Positions 44,496 to 55,689 of a DNA stretch of 64,000 bases are shown piece by piece. Origin of the DNA: Gambelia wislizenii (taxonomy: Eukaryota; Chordata; Lepidosauria; Squamata; Crotaphytidae). The stretch's first letter is position 1. Each line of letters begins with the position of its first letter. The stretch spans positions 248,364,645 through 248,428,644 of the forward strand of contig JAUMIR010000005.1 in assembly GCA_030847615.1 (NCBI GenBank), given 5' to 3'. Both the position numbers and the translations under genes were made by a program. The notes under the pieces are model-generated. The model was not told the DNA's origin. It saw only the letters and a list, made by a program, of their open reading frames with translations, and made no database searches.

Positions 44496-44751
44496 ATAGT
44501 AGTGGCTGTATAAATGAGTGAGAGCTGGCATTTATAGTTTTCAGTGGCCTGCCAAATCTATGGCCAAAGTTTTGGTGTGCTATACCAGCAAACTATGCTG
44601 GCATAGGTGGTGGTGGCAGGCTGTGAGCATAGTAACTGCATGAGAAATATGGCACTGTAGAAGCTATCTGATCACTGCTGGCAAATTTTGTCTGCTTTTC
44701 CTTGCCACTACAGTAGCCTAATGCATGAACAGGATTCCAGCCTTGGGCTTA

Positions 44752-45613
44752 GAATCATAGAGTCATAGAGTTGGAAGGTACCTCAAGGGCCATCTAGTCC
44801 AACCCCCTACCATACAGGAATAAACAAAGCGCTCATGAAAGATGCACATCCAACCTCTGTTTAAAAAGATAGTCCACCACTCTTTGTGCAGAGAAAGATA
44901 GTCCACCACTCTTTGAGACAGTCCATTCCACTGTCGAACAGCTCTTACAGTAAAAACAACTTCCTAATGCTTAGGTGGGATCTCTTTTCTTTTAATTTGA
45001 ATTTTTGTGTTCTAGTCTCTGGAGCAGCAAAAAAACAGCTACGTCATCCCTTCAGATAGTTCAAGATGGCTATCATGTCATTCTCAGTCTTCTCTTAGCT
45101 AGACATACCCAGCTCCCTCAATTGCTCCTTTGTTCCTCATAAGGCTTGATTTCCAGACCTTTGATCATGTTGGTATCCTCCCCTGGAAGTGTTTCAGCTT
45201 TTCTATATCCTTCTAGAACAGCAGCACTAGAACTAGAGAGAGTATTCCAGATGAGGCCTGAGCTGCATGGCTCCCACAAAGCAGCAGGGGTGGGGGCTGA
45301 CAGAGCTCTAGCCTGGGAGCCGGTCACCCAGGATCAGGAGGCAGGTGGCCAGCATGATATTATTGTAAGTTTTATTATATAAATCCATTTAGTTTTTTAA
45401 AATAAATATAAATATTACTTTGGTGTCATCATTTAAACTGACATATTTCAATTTTTATCCTAAATCCTGTAGAGTAACTCACTTCCCTTAACCTTAGCAG
45501 TAGGTAGGGGGCACGCCAGTGATCCTGACTTGGGGCCGACTTCAGGATGTTGGGGTCATGCCGAGCAGAGCAGAATACAGTGGCATTATTAGTTCCCTTG
45601 ACTGCAACCTTTC
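44752..45613 (-). mobile_element. CR1 LINE 3' end, interrupted
   Basis: It starts (3' end) 'AGAATCATAGAGTCATAGAG', carries the CR1 series 'GGGCCATCTAGTCCAACCCC', 'TTCCACTGTCGAACAGCTCT' and 'AGTATTCCAGATGAGGCCTG', and is interrupted near 45265. After about 300 bases of unassigned AT-rich sequence it resumes with 'GAGCAGAATACAGTGGCATT' at about 45568. A 20-bp phrase around 'GATAGTCCACCACTCTTTG' is duplicated at 44868 and 44898. Confidence 0.75.
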
Positions 45614-46445
45614 ACTTTTAAAATTAACATTTGCTATTAAAATTTACCTCAGTCAGTGGGCTTTGTGAGGGGTGAGATTTTTTTCTCTCCAGCTCAGTGC
45701 TTAATGACCATTATGGATAGTGAATAGTCAGTGGAATTGAACAGCAATTTCTACTCCATCTATTGGAGTTGGATTAATCAATGTTTTGGTCTGCATTGAA
45801 GCAGACTGCATGTGGATTCCATGAACAGTTCAGCAGAAAATCTCCACAGGCCAATATTGATCTCTAACCATTCCCTCCATTCTAAGGAAAAAACTGAAAT
45901 TAAAAATAACCTCCAAGCAACAGCAATGGGTCAAAAATATGCTTCAGTCTCATTAAAGATTTTTTTTAAAGAAACTTTTGTCTTCGTCAGTATGATATCT
46001 AATTTGCTCACAAATGGCTCAAAATGGTTACGTACTTGAAAGCACATTTAGCATCTTCATAATTTGACCATGGATTCAAAATGAATCAAAGATTTTTAAA
46101 AGAAAAGAAAAGAAATTAAGCCCATGCATATAGGTAACCCCCATAAAAGAATGTCCTCCAGCTGTGTTGGACAATAACCAGGGCCAGCCCATGACATTGT
46201 GCCATCTGAGGAGAGGGACAATCTGATCTCTCATCCATCATTTCATGTACAGAAGCTATCTGTGTCATCAGTTTATTTGTTTTATTATTTATTCAGTTTT
46301 TATCTCACATTTCTGCTGAAAATAGCACCAGTGGCATTGAAAATAATCAAGACAATAAAAACATAAAATCACCAAAATAAACTAAACAATAAAATCATGA
46401 ACAGCAATAACTAATAAGTTGATTTAAGTGTTAATTACTTTCTGT
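45614..46445. other. No gene recognised
   Basis: No exon or assignable repeat, except A-rich runs near 46090-46110 and 'TTTTATCTCACATTTCTGCT' near 46296, which may be an L2/SINE tail remnant. Confidence 0.4.
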
Positions 46446-47012
46446 AGAATCATAGGATCATAGAATTGCAGAGTTGGAAGAGACCACGAGGGCCATCCAG
46501 TCCAACCCCCCTGCCACGCAGGAAATCTTGATCAAAGCATCCCCGACAGATGGCAATCCAGCCTCTGTTTAAAGACCTCCAAGGAAGGAGACCCCATCAT
46601 GTTCCGAGGGAGTGCGTTCCACTGCCGAACAGCTCTTACTGTCAAAAAGTTCCTCCTCATGTTGAGGTGGAATCTCTGTTCCTGGAGCTTGCATCCATTG
46701 CTCCGTGTTCCAGTCTCTGGAGCAGCAGAAAACAAGCCTGCTCCATCCTCAGCGTGACATCCCTTCAAATACTTAAACAGGACTATCATATCGCCTCTTA
46801 ACCATCTTTTTTCCAGGCTAAACATACCCAGCGCCCTAAGTCTCTCCTCATAAGGCATCGTTTCCAGAACTTTCACCATTTTAGTTGCCCTTCTCTGGAC
46901 ACGCTCCAATTTGTCAATATCCTTTTTGAATTGTGGTGCCCAGAACTGGACACAGTATTCTAAGTGAGGTCTGACCAAGGCAGAATAGAGTGGCACTATT
47001 ACTTCCCTTGAT
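46446..47012 (-). mobile_element. CR1 LINE 3' end, well preserved
   Basis: The minus strand is open over most of its length and encodes the CR1 C-terminus: [79 protein letters not shown] and [13 protein letters not shown]. The 3' end is TCTATGATCCTATGATTCTA. It is 5'-truncated. Confidence 0.92.
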
Positions 47013-47141
47013 CTGTACTCATGAGCTGGAATGGAGTAGCTTTTTTGCCCATAACAGCCATATCTATAATCCACTAGTTTTCAGTGGAACAGGTATGGGT
47101 TGCCTACTTGTTATTCATTACTGGCTGTGTGTGCTGATTAA

Positions 47142-47710
47142 GGATTTTATCAGATGCGGCAAATATGGTGTCATAACAATACCTAATGAACGCGAAAGGA
47201 TGTGAATACCAGACAACATCGTGCTTTCACAATGATTACTGTATTGTAAATAAGGTGCCTCTTTTTATTGTTGGGCCAAGCCGTCAAAAGATCAGCTATG
47301 GCATTTTTTTGCCATGATTGTGAGTGTGTGAAACAACACCCCATTCTGCTAGTGCAATTCCAGCATCAATGGACAATCTCCTGCCAGAACACTTCTTTGT
47401 GGGAATGCGAAAACTAGCCATGGGACACTCTTTTTATGTACCACCCCTTGTTCCTGGCAAGTTTTTAAGTGTGTTTCAGGCTTGTGTGTACGTTTTGTTT
47501 TTTAATTTAGCTGTTTTTAGACTTTTAAGTGCTCTTGCATCTTCTCGAGAAAACCGCCGAAATCACGCTCAGCAGTGAACACGGAAGTATGAGGCTTCTG
47601 TTTTGTATGATCACAGCAACATTTGCTATTTTGGGTTCTTTTGCTGGCACAAAAACAGTGTAAAATATGGCACCAAAAGAACATTTTTAGAGGCTTGTCT
47701 GATAAAGTCC
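47142..47710. mobile_element. PIF/Harbinger-like MITE, TAA TSD
   Basis: A 569-bp element. Ends GGATTTTATCAGATGCGG and ...CTGATAAAGTCC are flanked by TAA on both sides (47139-47141, 47711-47713), the target preference of PIF/Harbinger. Its left interior (ATACCAGACAACATCGTGCT) matches the right interior of 52213-52792 in inverted orientation, so both are one family. No domain-bearing ORF. Confidence 0.8.
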
Positions 47711-48349
47711 TAAGCCTGAGCAATGAAAAGGAGGTGGAATGATCACATGGGGGACTGTCTTATGCTGCGTCTGGGAATGATTTCCAAGGTACAATATCTG
47801 AACTGGCCACTTGGGGGGAACCAGAGAATATTTTCCAATATTTTCCCATGGTATAATAGTAACAGTAACTCGTTAGCAATGGGTAACTCAGTGAGTTACC
47901 TTCCTGGAATGCAGCAACAGTAACAAGCAATTACCTGGTGACAGATCAGAGTAAGATGGGATCTGATCACAACTTAGGGGAGTGCATTCTGTAATCTGGG
48001 AGCAACACAAGAGAAAGCTGTTTCCTATATGCCCATCAAATGAGCCTCCATAGGCAACATCTGGGGAGGCTATAGAGGAAAGGAAGAACTTCTGCTACAT
48101 GCCCCTGAGCCTCTGCTGTCTAAGGCACCAATTCACCCTACCTAATGATAGGTCCAGTCCTGACTGTAAACTTATAGATGCACTGGGCCATAACTTATAT
48201 CATGATGGCAGTTTTAGTCCAATGTAGCTAGGTGGCATTAGTTCAGGGAAGGATGATGTCAATACTTTAGTTTGTGTCTCATTCTTTCTAAATCTGGCAA
48301 CTTAGGTGGCTACACAATGTACCAGGTCAAACTATTTGCCCATCTATCA
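47711..48349. other. No gene recognised
   Basis: No exon or assignable repeat. Confidence 0.4.
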
Positions 48350-48500
48350 TTTGGCCTTGTCTGCACCAAATAGCAGAGGTCCTTCATGGATTCCAGCAGG
48401 TCTCTGACCTGTCTCCTACTACCTGAACCTTTTTAATTGAAGATGCTGGGCTTGAACCTGGGATCTTCTGCAGGTAAAACATGCATTTTGGAACTGTAGT
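48350..48500 (-). repeat. tRNA-derived SINE fragment
   Basis: On the minus strand it has a good polymerase III B-box, GGTTCAAGCCC (48456-48446), followed by 'CTGCTGGAATCCATGAAGGA' and 'CTGCTATTTGGTGCAGAC'. It lacks the Sauria tail. Family not identified. Confidence 0.45.
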
Positions 48501-48888
48501 CACATTGACCTTTGCTGACTAGTACTAAGTGAGCATGAAAACAACCTACACAAGTAAATAAGGCATTTGTGAGGTATCATCCATTGCTTTAGTCAGTTGA
48601 TACGAAAGGTACAAAATATGTGTTGAATGGTGCGGGGGAAGAGCACATATTAAGTCAGAAGATGTCATTGTGACCAGCCTGACCTTGCTGATTCACTCCA
48701 TTTCTTCTCTTCCAATATACAGACTTGCCAAATACCCAGGGCAAAGTATAAATCTATCTACATTTTCAGACACAGTATGATGTATGGCATCAAGCATCTT
48801 GAAAGGCTGGCATAGAGATATTTAAAATTCCTTACTTATTAATCTTCATTAAGCTTCCCAATTCACTTTCTGAAGTATCTCTCCCCTC
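48501..48888. other. No gene recognised
   Basis: No exon or assignable repeat. Confidence 0.4.
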
Positions 48889-49993
48889 TCTGGCTTTTCT
48901 TCGCAAACGAAGATTCAGGAAGGACTCATCCCGCTCTTTCTGCAACTGCGCTGATGACTAAAAAGGCCAATCCGAGATAAACAAGTCCGGTTGCAAAAAG
49001 CACAGCAGAAGGTCTCCTTGGGTGATGTTTTTGGGTTGTCATTCTTTCTGCGTTGTCGTTTCTCTTCAAGACTTGTTCGTCGTGAGTTCTCAAATAAGGC
49101 TGCAGCATTGTGGATAGTGCGTCTCCATGCCCTCGATGTGAGGCCAGGGCGGACCACTGTTGGTGATCAATTTGGCCAAGCCTGAGATGATGTTTCAGGG
49201 AGTCTTTGTATCGCTTTTTTGGAGCGCCCCTCTTACGCTGACCCGTGGCGAGTTCACCGTAGAGTAGTATTTTTGGGAGGTGATGGTCCTCCATCCTAGA
49301 AACGTGCCCTGCCCAGCGCAGCTGTGTTCTCAATATCATGGCCTCAATGCTGGTGATCCCTGCTTGCTCAAGGACAGCAACATTCGTCACATAGTCAGTC
49401 CAGTGTATATTTAGGATTGTGCATAGACAGCGCTGATGAAAGCGCTCGAGGAGTCGTAGGTGGTGGCGATAGGTGACCCATGTTTCAGATCCATAAAGGA
49501 GGATAGACAGTACGATGGCTCTATACACACTGATTTTTGTGCTTTGCCTCAGGTGTTTATTGCTCCAGACTCTTTTGTGAAGTCTTCCAAATGCACTATA
49601 TGCCTTTGCTAATCTGTGATCGATCTCTTTGTCAATCTTGGCATCTGAGGAGATGATGCTTCCCAGGTAGGTGAACTGCTGAACGGACTTGAGCACAGAT
49701 TTGCCGACGGCAATGTGGGGATGGTGGTGTTCGTCCTGTGGTGCAGGCTGGTAAAGAACTTCTGTTTTCTTCAGGTTGACTTCTAGCCCAAACAGCTCTG
49801 CAGCTGTTGCAAAGCAGGATGTTAGGCACTGCAGAGCTGCTTCTGTGTGGGCAACAAGGGCAGCATCATCGGCGAAGAGCAGCTCACGGACTAGATAGTT
49901 TAGAGTCTTAGTGTGAGCCCTCAGACGGCTTAAGTTAAACAAGCTACCATCAGTACGGTAGCATATATAGATGCCGTCGTCTTCTTCAAGCTA
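48889..49993 (-). mobile_element. Non-LTR retrotransposon, copy 1
   Basis: The minus-strand frame from 49942 carries the C-terminal part of an ORF2: VRELLFADDAALVAHTEAAL (RT catalytic FADD), LEVNLKKTEVLYQPAP, FTYLGSIISSDAKIDKEIDH, LSILLYGSETWVTYRHHLRL, LRWAGHVSRMEDHHLPKILL. After a one-base deletion near 49137 a second frame ends in a zinc finger CAFCNRTCLSRIGLFSHQRS (C-x2-C ... H-x3-C). The clade is uncertain: it is not CR1, L2, L1 or BovB as seen elsewhere here. It is 5'-truncated with no poly-A tail. The 3' end (CTTCGTTTGCGAAGAAAAGC) is shared with copy 2. Confidence 0.8.
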
Positions 49994-50306
49994 CTGTATA
50001 ATGAAAAGTAAAAGAGTTCTGTACAAATAGAGAGACTGTTAATAAAGGGAAGATGAATACTGTACTTGTTAACTGAGGGAATTAAGAACTCTCTTCAAGA
50101 GATGTTAGGATATCTGTGTTTAGAAAGAAGTGATAAAGTCTTATTATTTCATACATCAGGGTAAGTACTATCATCCCTGAATATTTGCAGACTGCTCCTT
50201 CCCTCATTGTTTTTAAATCTTGATTAAAAACTTTCTCCCTCCCCGCAAAGCTTTTGGAATTTTAGTTGAATTTCATTATCTGTATTTGTTAGCTTATTTT
50301 TGTATT
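49994..50306. other. No gene recognised
   Basis: AT-rich; no exon or assignable repeat. Confidence 0.4.
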
Positions 50307-50552
50307 GTTGTCGTTTTGTTGTTGTTGTGTCCCTTCAAGATGTTTCTGACTTACAACAACCCTAAAGTAAATCTATCATGGGCTTTTCTTGGCAAGATTT
50401 TATTCAGAGGGCATTTGCCATTGCCTTCCTCTGAGGCTGAGAGCATGCGAGTTGCCCAAAGGCACCCAGTGGATTTCTATGGATAAGCAGGGATTTGGCC
50501 TAGTCTCCTGGAGTCCTAGTCCAACACTCAAACCACTCCACCACACGGGCTT
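50307..50552 (-). repeat. Sauria SINE
   Basis: The complement of a Sauria SINE: 'TGTTGTTGTTGTGTCCCTTC', 'TTTCTGACTTACAACAACCC', 'GCATTTGCCATTGCCTTCCT' and 'AACACTCAAACCACTCCACC'. Confidence 0.88.
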
Positions 50553-50959
50553 TTATTTTGTACTGTATTGCAATGGCTTTTGTTTTTGCATAGTTAGTTT
50601 TGAAATTGTATTGTACTGATTTTTATCTGTACTACACCTTCCTTCCCATGTTCCTTTTTAAAAATATGCTTTTGCCAGTGCACTCAATTTCTCTCTCTCT
50701 CTCTTCTCTGAAGTGCCATGTACATGGATGGTGTAATACTAATACTAATGGATACTAATACTGCTGTCATCAAGGGTTGCGAGGTGAAATAAGGGACAAG
50801 GCTCCTGTGCCTTTAATGGTACTGTGAAAGAGGAAATTTCAGCAGCTGAAACGCAACACCAGCTGAAGTGTCCTCATCCACACCAGTAATAAAGATGCAG
50901 GAGATCTGCCTCCCCCACTCCCCCACAACTCTTCTAATATTATTAGGCAATTCTGGACC

Positions 50960-51362
50960 AGGCCAACAACTATCATGTCAGAATGCACATGGAAGTTATT
51001 GAAATCCACAAACACCTGGAGAACTTCAACAGGAAGGAGGAAATGCTAAAAGTAAACAAAATCTGGCTACCACTCCTGAAAAACACCAAAATCAAAACTC
51101 AGCACATGCAAATGAACTCCACCCAGGGACAGGGGGATTCCCAGCAGACAATGGACCATGAGCTAAATAGACACTAATCCTCCTTGCATATCTTCCCCCA
51201 GGAACTAGCCATCCAAATACACAAAGGTACATATCTTCTCCAACAGGGACTCACAGTATATAAACCCCACACACCCCTATGCCACCATTCTCTGAAGATG
51301 CCAGCACAGATGCTGGCGAAACATCAGGAATAAACTCTTCCAGAACACGGCCTCACATCCTG
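50960..51362 (+). mobile_element. Penelope-like element 3' end
   Basis: 50977-51174 encodes HMEVIEIHKHLENFNRKEEM and NKIWLPLLKN, the C-terminal block that follows the GIY-YIG endonuclease in reptile Penelope-like elements (REAIEIHKH..NFNRKE type). The 3' region has CAGTATATAAACCCCACACA (TATA-like), then the hammerhead-like motif at 51284-51330 and CAGAACACGGCCTCACATCC before an A-rich tail (51360-51380). It is 5'-truncated. Confidence 0.7.
51284..51330 (+). ncRNA. Hammerhead-like ribozyme motif
   Basis: CTGAAGA (51292-51298; matches the CUGANGA core) is followed by stem II GCCAGC/GCTGGC (51300-51305 and 51312-51317, six pairs, loop ACAGAT) and the second core GAAA (51318-51321). ATC at 51323-51325 would be the NUH cleavage triplet. 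Possible stem I: ATTCT (51287-51291) with GGAAT (51327-51331), five pairs including one G-U. One extra T (51299) between core and stem II is non-canonical, and stem III would be minimal. Penelope-like elements are known to carry such minimal hammerheads, some active only as dimers. Activity is unproven. Confidence 0.45.
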
Positions 51363-51528
51363 GAAAAAAAAAACACAAAAAACCAATTGGAAAGGCTCTG
51401 CCTGTGATACTCTTGAACAGTGTGACCTGTAGGGCAAGCACACCCTGCAGGGGCTTCTTGGTGGTGACACTTTGATTCTAGAACTCCTTCTTAGTAGAGA
51501 TCTCCCCCCCGCATTGTAATCATACACC

Positions 51529-51533
<5 letters not shown>

Positions 51534-51568
<35 letters not shown>
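51534..51568. repeat. (TA)n microsatellite
   Basis: About 17 TA units, prone to length change. Confidence 0.9.
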
Positions 51569-51571
<3 letters not shown>

Positions 51572-52212
51572 CACAAGCTTTCAGACAATGTGTAAGTGCT
51601 ACCTTGGTTAGTTGCTGATGGTTAGTTGCATTATACGGAGTTTGGAAAAGTGCCTCCTCCGCAAACTGCATCTCCTACAATCTGGGGAGTTGATGTTCAA
51701 AAAACATATCTCTTCCAAGTTCTGGTCGGATATTATCTATGATCTTAGAATTATGATTCCTGTAGTATTTGTGTTCTGTACTCCATTTTATCTGAATTGT
51801 AATTTTGCCGGGTTCTTTTTGTGAAAAGATGGGATGTTAAAACACAACAAACAGAAGTATTGTCCACACTTTGGTTATTCTACCAGATGGATCAGATTCC
51901 AATGTCTCTTGTTCCTTCTGTTGCAGCATATGCTACCTGTCTGATGCCCAGTGGAAATGAAGATCTTCTCTCTCGCTCATGCTGAAGGAAGCTGAAAAAA
52001 GCACTTTATTTTGGGTTTAACTTAACCAGGCACCAGCCACGTCTCTTGGGAAAGGCAGGATAATGGGGTTTACATTTTGCTGATGGATAGCTGCTTGGAA
52101 CCTGTTGTGCCATTCATTTCTTCACTGCAATGCCATGCCATGACCAAAGATGGCTTTCAGCTTAGAGAGCCTTTCCTCAAGACAGTCTCTTGGAGAGAGG
52201 GAGAGAGAGAGA
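51569..52212. other. No gene recognised
   Basis: No exon or assignable repeat. A GA-rich run (52193-52212) borders the next element. Confidence 0.4.
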
Positions 52213-52792
52213 GGACTTTATCAAACCACCCCCCTTTTCTGTTCTTTTGCCAGCATAATTTGTGATGTTTTTATTCCGGCAAATGAACCCCCTTTACCAC
52301 ACTTACCTTCCATCCCATCCAAAGGCATCCCTGGCAATGACTGAGGAGTGAACAGAGCTCCATTCACTTCCTGGAATGAAATCCCGCAGGTTCTTGCGAA
52401 AAGATGTCAACATGGGAAATTCAAAAACAAAAACAACACACAAAAAAGTTCACAAAAGCACAAAAACACACTTTAAAAGTCCCAAGTAAACAGGGCAGGT
52501 TCATAAAAAGAGTGTCACCTACCTGGATGTTGCGATCTCACCCGCAAATGTTCTGGCCGGACCAGCCATTGACGCTGTATTCACATGGGGAAAAAGGCGC
52601 AAGGTTTCAAATGCTGGCAATGCCAGCAAAATATCACCACAGTGGATCTACTGATGGCTTGTCCCATCAATAAAATAGAATGGCTTTTGGACAAGACATA
52701 AACACAAAAGGACGACATTGTCTGGTATGCATGCCCTTTCATGTTTATGTGGCATTGTTATGATGCTGTATTTGATGTGTCTGATAAAGTCC
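52213..52792. mobile_element. PIF/Harbinger-like MITE
   Basis: A 580-bp element with ends GGACTTTATCAAACCACC and ...GTGTCTGATAAAGTCC. Flanks are AGA and TGA within a GA-rich tract. Read in reverse, its right end (CATAACAATGCC, ATACCAGACAATGTCGTCCT) is homologous to the left end of the 47142 element. No domain-bearing ORF. Confidence 0.75.
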
Positions 52793-52943
52793 TGAGAGAG
52801 AGCATGTACCCTTGGTGACTTTCACCCCAAACAGAAGTAAATCCAGAGATTCCTTATCAGAGAAATAAAATCAGGATTTTTTAAATAATGGACTGAAGAT
52901 ACATAAAAGATGTCAATTCCATTACTTGGATTAGCTTCAGGAC

Positions 52944-53110
52944 TTTTTCGGACAAACAAAAAATAACGCTAGCAGCCTCGCCAGGTTGCGAGGCTGCAGC
53001 GCTAGAGGGCGTCCGTTTCGTATGACGCCCCTTCCCAGCGGTACTGTTGCGGTACCGCTGGGACATTTGACCGTCATATTTTGCATTTGACCGTCATATT
53101 TTACTCATGA
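52944..53110. mobile_element. GC-rich MITE, right end unclear
   Basis: The left end AGGACTTTTTCGGACAAAC belongs to the same end-consensus. The interior has two perfect-looking hairpins: GCAGCCTCGC/GCGAGGCTGC (52973-52999) and CCCAGCGGTAC/GTACCGCTGGG (53034-53063). A 20-bp tandem (CATTTGACCGTCATATTTT) lies at 53065-53102. No matching right end was found, so the element is truncated. Confidence 0.55.
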
Positions 53111-53137
53111 TCAACGATAGTGAGTCAACTCCACTTT

Positions 53138-53215
53138 TGAGGTCGAAGGGACCACAAAGGCCATCCAGTTCATCCCTCTGCCCTGCAGGAAAACGCGATC
53201 AAAGCTAGCTATTTT
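53138..53215 (-). repeat. CR1 LINE 3' fragment
   Basis: 'GGGACCACAAAGGCCATCCA' and 'CCCTCTGCCCTGCAGGAAAA' match CR1 3' ends nearby; short and diverged. Confidence 0.65.
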
Positions 53216-53284
53216 ACTTTTCCATTATGCCCCAGTGTGGCACAGATTCAGGATATAAATATAAAATGTATATAACAACAATAA

Positions 53285-53420
53285 GGGATTCTGGGATTTG
53301 TCGTTTCATGAGGTACCAGCGCTCTTTGGCAGAGAAGGCTAAAGACCTCCATAGGATGGAGCTACAGCACTTAAAGTGGAGTCAAACTATATTATTTCTA
53401 CAGTGTAGATTAGGCCTAAG
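53285..53420. repeat. hAT-like MITE fragment
   Basis: 'GGATTCTGGGATTTGTCGTT', 'TTTGGCAGAGAAGGCTAAAG' and 'CACTTAAAGTGGAGTCAAAC' match the family seen at 26.6 and 43.7 kb. Confidence 0.5.
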
Positions 53421-54513
53421 GATACAAGAAATATTAAAAGATACAATAAATCTATTAAATAAACAGTTATTTAAATTTTAAAACATACTCATAAATAGCA
53501 GGCTGTGGGTAATGAGGGAGAAGAAGCATTTTTATTCTGCAAGAATTTATATTGACATGTTATCCTTTTTCTGGAGACAAGAACTGGAAAATATAAGGAG
53601 TTCATTTGGCCACCCAGAAAGACCATAGGTCAAAACATGTTTGAACTCATAAAAATCTACCAGGACTTTTGGCCATTTATTTATGCCTTAAGACACTTCA
53701 CCTCTACTGCTATTTATAAGACTAAACTGTTGGTTTTTTTAAAAAAATTGAACAATAGATTATCTAATTGGGTTATTGTACCTTTCAATATTTGTTATAC
53801 ACACACACACACACACACACACACATACTGTATATAATATTTTTATCCTGACTCTGTTCTCTATTGTTTTTGTGGATTAAGTTCTACAGTATAAGTGAGG
53901 CACAGGTGGTTAAGCAATATTAGAGTGTGGTCAGGATAGCAAACATTATTAATGAAGAAGAACACACAAGTTAGGAGAGGCTGCAGCAGTTTGCTTATGC
54001 CTGAGCCTACTGGGAATGGCAGGACTCCATTTCCTCTTCTCCTTTCCTTCTGCTGAGTTAAAATTGAGTGCCAACGACTTTTACACTTTGAACTCAGTTT
54101 GCAGCAGTAGACACAAGCTGAGGACAACAGGGGAAAGTTCAAGGGGGAAAGAAAAACTGGGACGTGTTAGAAGCAGTTGAAAAAGTGGAATGACAGGATT
54201 AATTGGGACTGTTCCTGCCAAATTGGGACAATGGGAGCTTCTGTGATGGTGCTATGTATTTTGTATAACAGACAGGCAGCTTGCAGCACTGAGATGTTAA
54301 GTAACAACAACAACAAAAAAGTAACCCTGTGTTTTGAATCTTCTCAATACCAACTGGAGTCGATCCATTGAATGAATGGGATTAACCTCTCTGTTGACTG
54401 ATGCATTAGCACACTGGAAATTCTGTACATGTGAAGAGATCCAGGCAGCAAAAAGTTTTAGCAGAGTGCCCGTCATCCAGGTGAAGGAAATAAAGTACAC
54501 AGACATAGTCATA
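53421..54513. other. No gene; (AC)n microsatellite
   Basis: A (CA)n run lies at 53799-53825. Otherwise no exon or assignable repeat. Confidence 0.45.
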
Positions 54514-54827
54514 GAACTTTTTCAAACAGGGGAACCCCCCGCCCGATGAGGAGAAGAACGGGGCTGTTGTGCTTACAGAGCCCCATTTCAGATGACGCTG
54601 TCCCCCTCCGTCCTCCTCTCGACCTCCTCCCAACCTTCCCCCATGCTGCGGGTGCCGCTTTTTATTGATGGAAAACCTCTGTCAATAAAAAGCGACGCCC
54701 GCAGCACAGGAGGACATCGGGATGAGGATGGAGGAGGACGGGGCTGTCTGAAATGGGGCTCTGTAAGCGTGACAGCCCTGTTCTTCTCCCAACCTCCTTG
54801 CGGGGGGTCCCCCATTTGAAAAAGTCC
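54514..54827. mobile_element. Palindromic MITE, ATA TSD
   Basis: A 314-bp foldback element flanked by ATA on each side (54511-54513, 54828-54830). Ends GAACTTTTTCAAACAGGGG and ...CCCATTTGAAAAAGTCC. Arms are complementary through most of their length (GGGGCTGT, CAGAGCCCCATTTCAGA, TCCTCCTC) and meet at TTTTTATTGATGG/ACAATAAAAAG-like sequence near 54660-54690. GC-rich, no ORF with domains. Confidence 0.82.
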
Positions 54828-55299
54828 ATAGTGTCTAATTCTACTATCTTTACTGGAACATATTTAAAAAATATATACAGAGCTATAGAGAATCCTCTCT
54901 GTGAACTACATCAGGAACAAAACAGGTCAGGTACTGCATGGCCCTTGTTCAGCATACAGACTGACTACAGAGTCACAGAGCATATTTGATAACATCCTTA
55001 TTACAGAGACATACACAGTTCCCATAGAGATTACAATTTCCGGACAGATATGGCCTCTGTCTCAAGGCTCACCATTCAACAGCTATTTCAATGGATCTAC
55101 TCTGCTTGGGACTGACCATTAGGATTCAGAACTACTGTCAAAAAATGGAAAGGAAATAATTACCTTTTAACTACTGAAATTAAAACAATAGCTAACTTCA
55201 TTTTGTAGGCTTGAGCCTGTAACAGTAGCTGGTTACTTGTACAAAAGTAATGTTCCAGGCTTTGAGCTGTGCATTGCTTCTGAACCTGGCTCCATTTAG
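54828..55299. other. No gene recognised
   Basis: No exon or assignable repeat. Confidence 0.4.
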
Positions 55300-55470
55300 C
55301 TGCCGTGGCTAGTGTGTGTTGATAGATTTATCCTGCATGAAATTGTCTAATCCTTTTCTAAAACCACCTAATGCTGTGGCTGTCAACTCTATATTTTGTG
55401 GTGGCAAATTCCACAACTTAATTTCCTGTGCTGTGAAGAACGTTCATCTGTCTCATTTGAAACTATTGAT
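55300..55470 (-). repeat. Old CR1 fragment
   Basis: 'TCTAATCCTTTTCTAAAACC' and 'GGCAAATTCCACAACTTAAT' with 'GTGAAGAACGTTCATC' match an older CR1 subfamily. Clearly more diverged than the other CR1 copies. Confidence 0.55.
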
Positions 55471-55689
55471 GATGATCATCGTTGAACAGTAACTCAACAA
55501 TTAGGTAAATCCACTGATTCAATGAGTTTACTCTATTTAAAACTAGCACCAGAATTCAGACCATTGAGTACTTGTAAAAGGATTATTTTCTAATGTAAAA
55601 TTAATGAAAATATTAAATTGCTCGACAGTTTTTATAGCTCAGCTGTTTCTTTAAAGTAGTATTCCAAGACATACTAGAGTCTGAGTCAG

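Noticed and set aside
51534..53825. TA and CA runs as possible regulatory or origin sequences
   Set aside because: Plain microsatellites with no supporting context.
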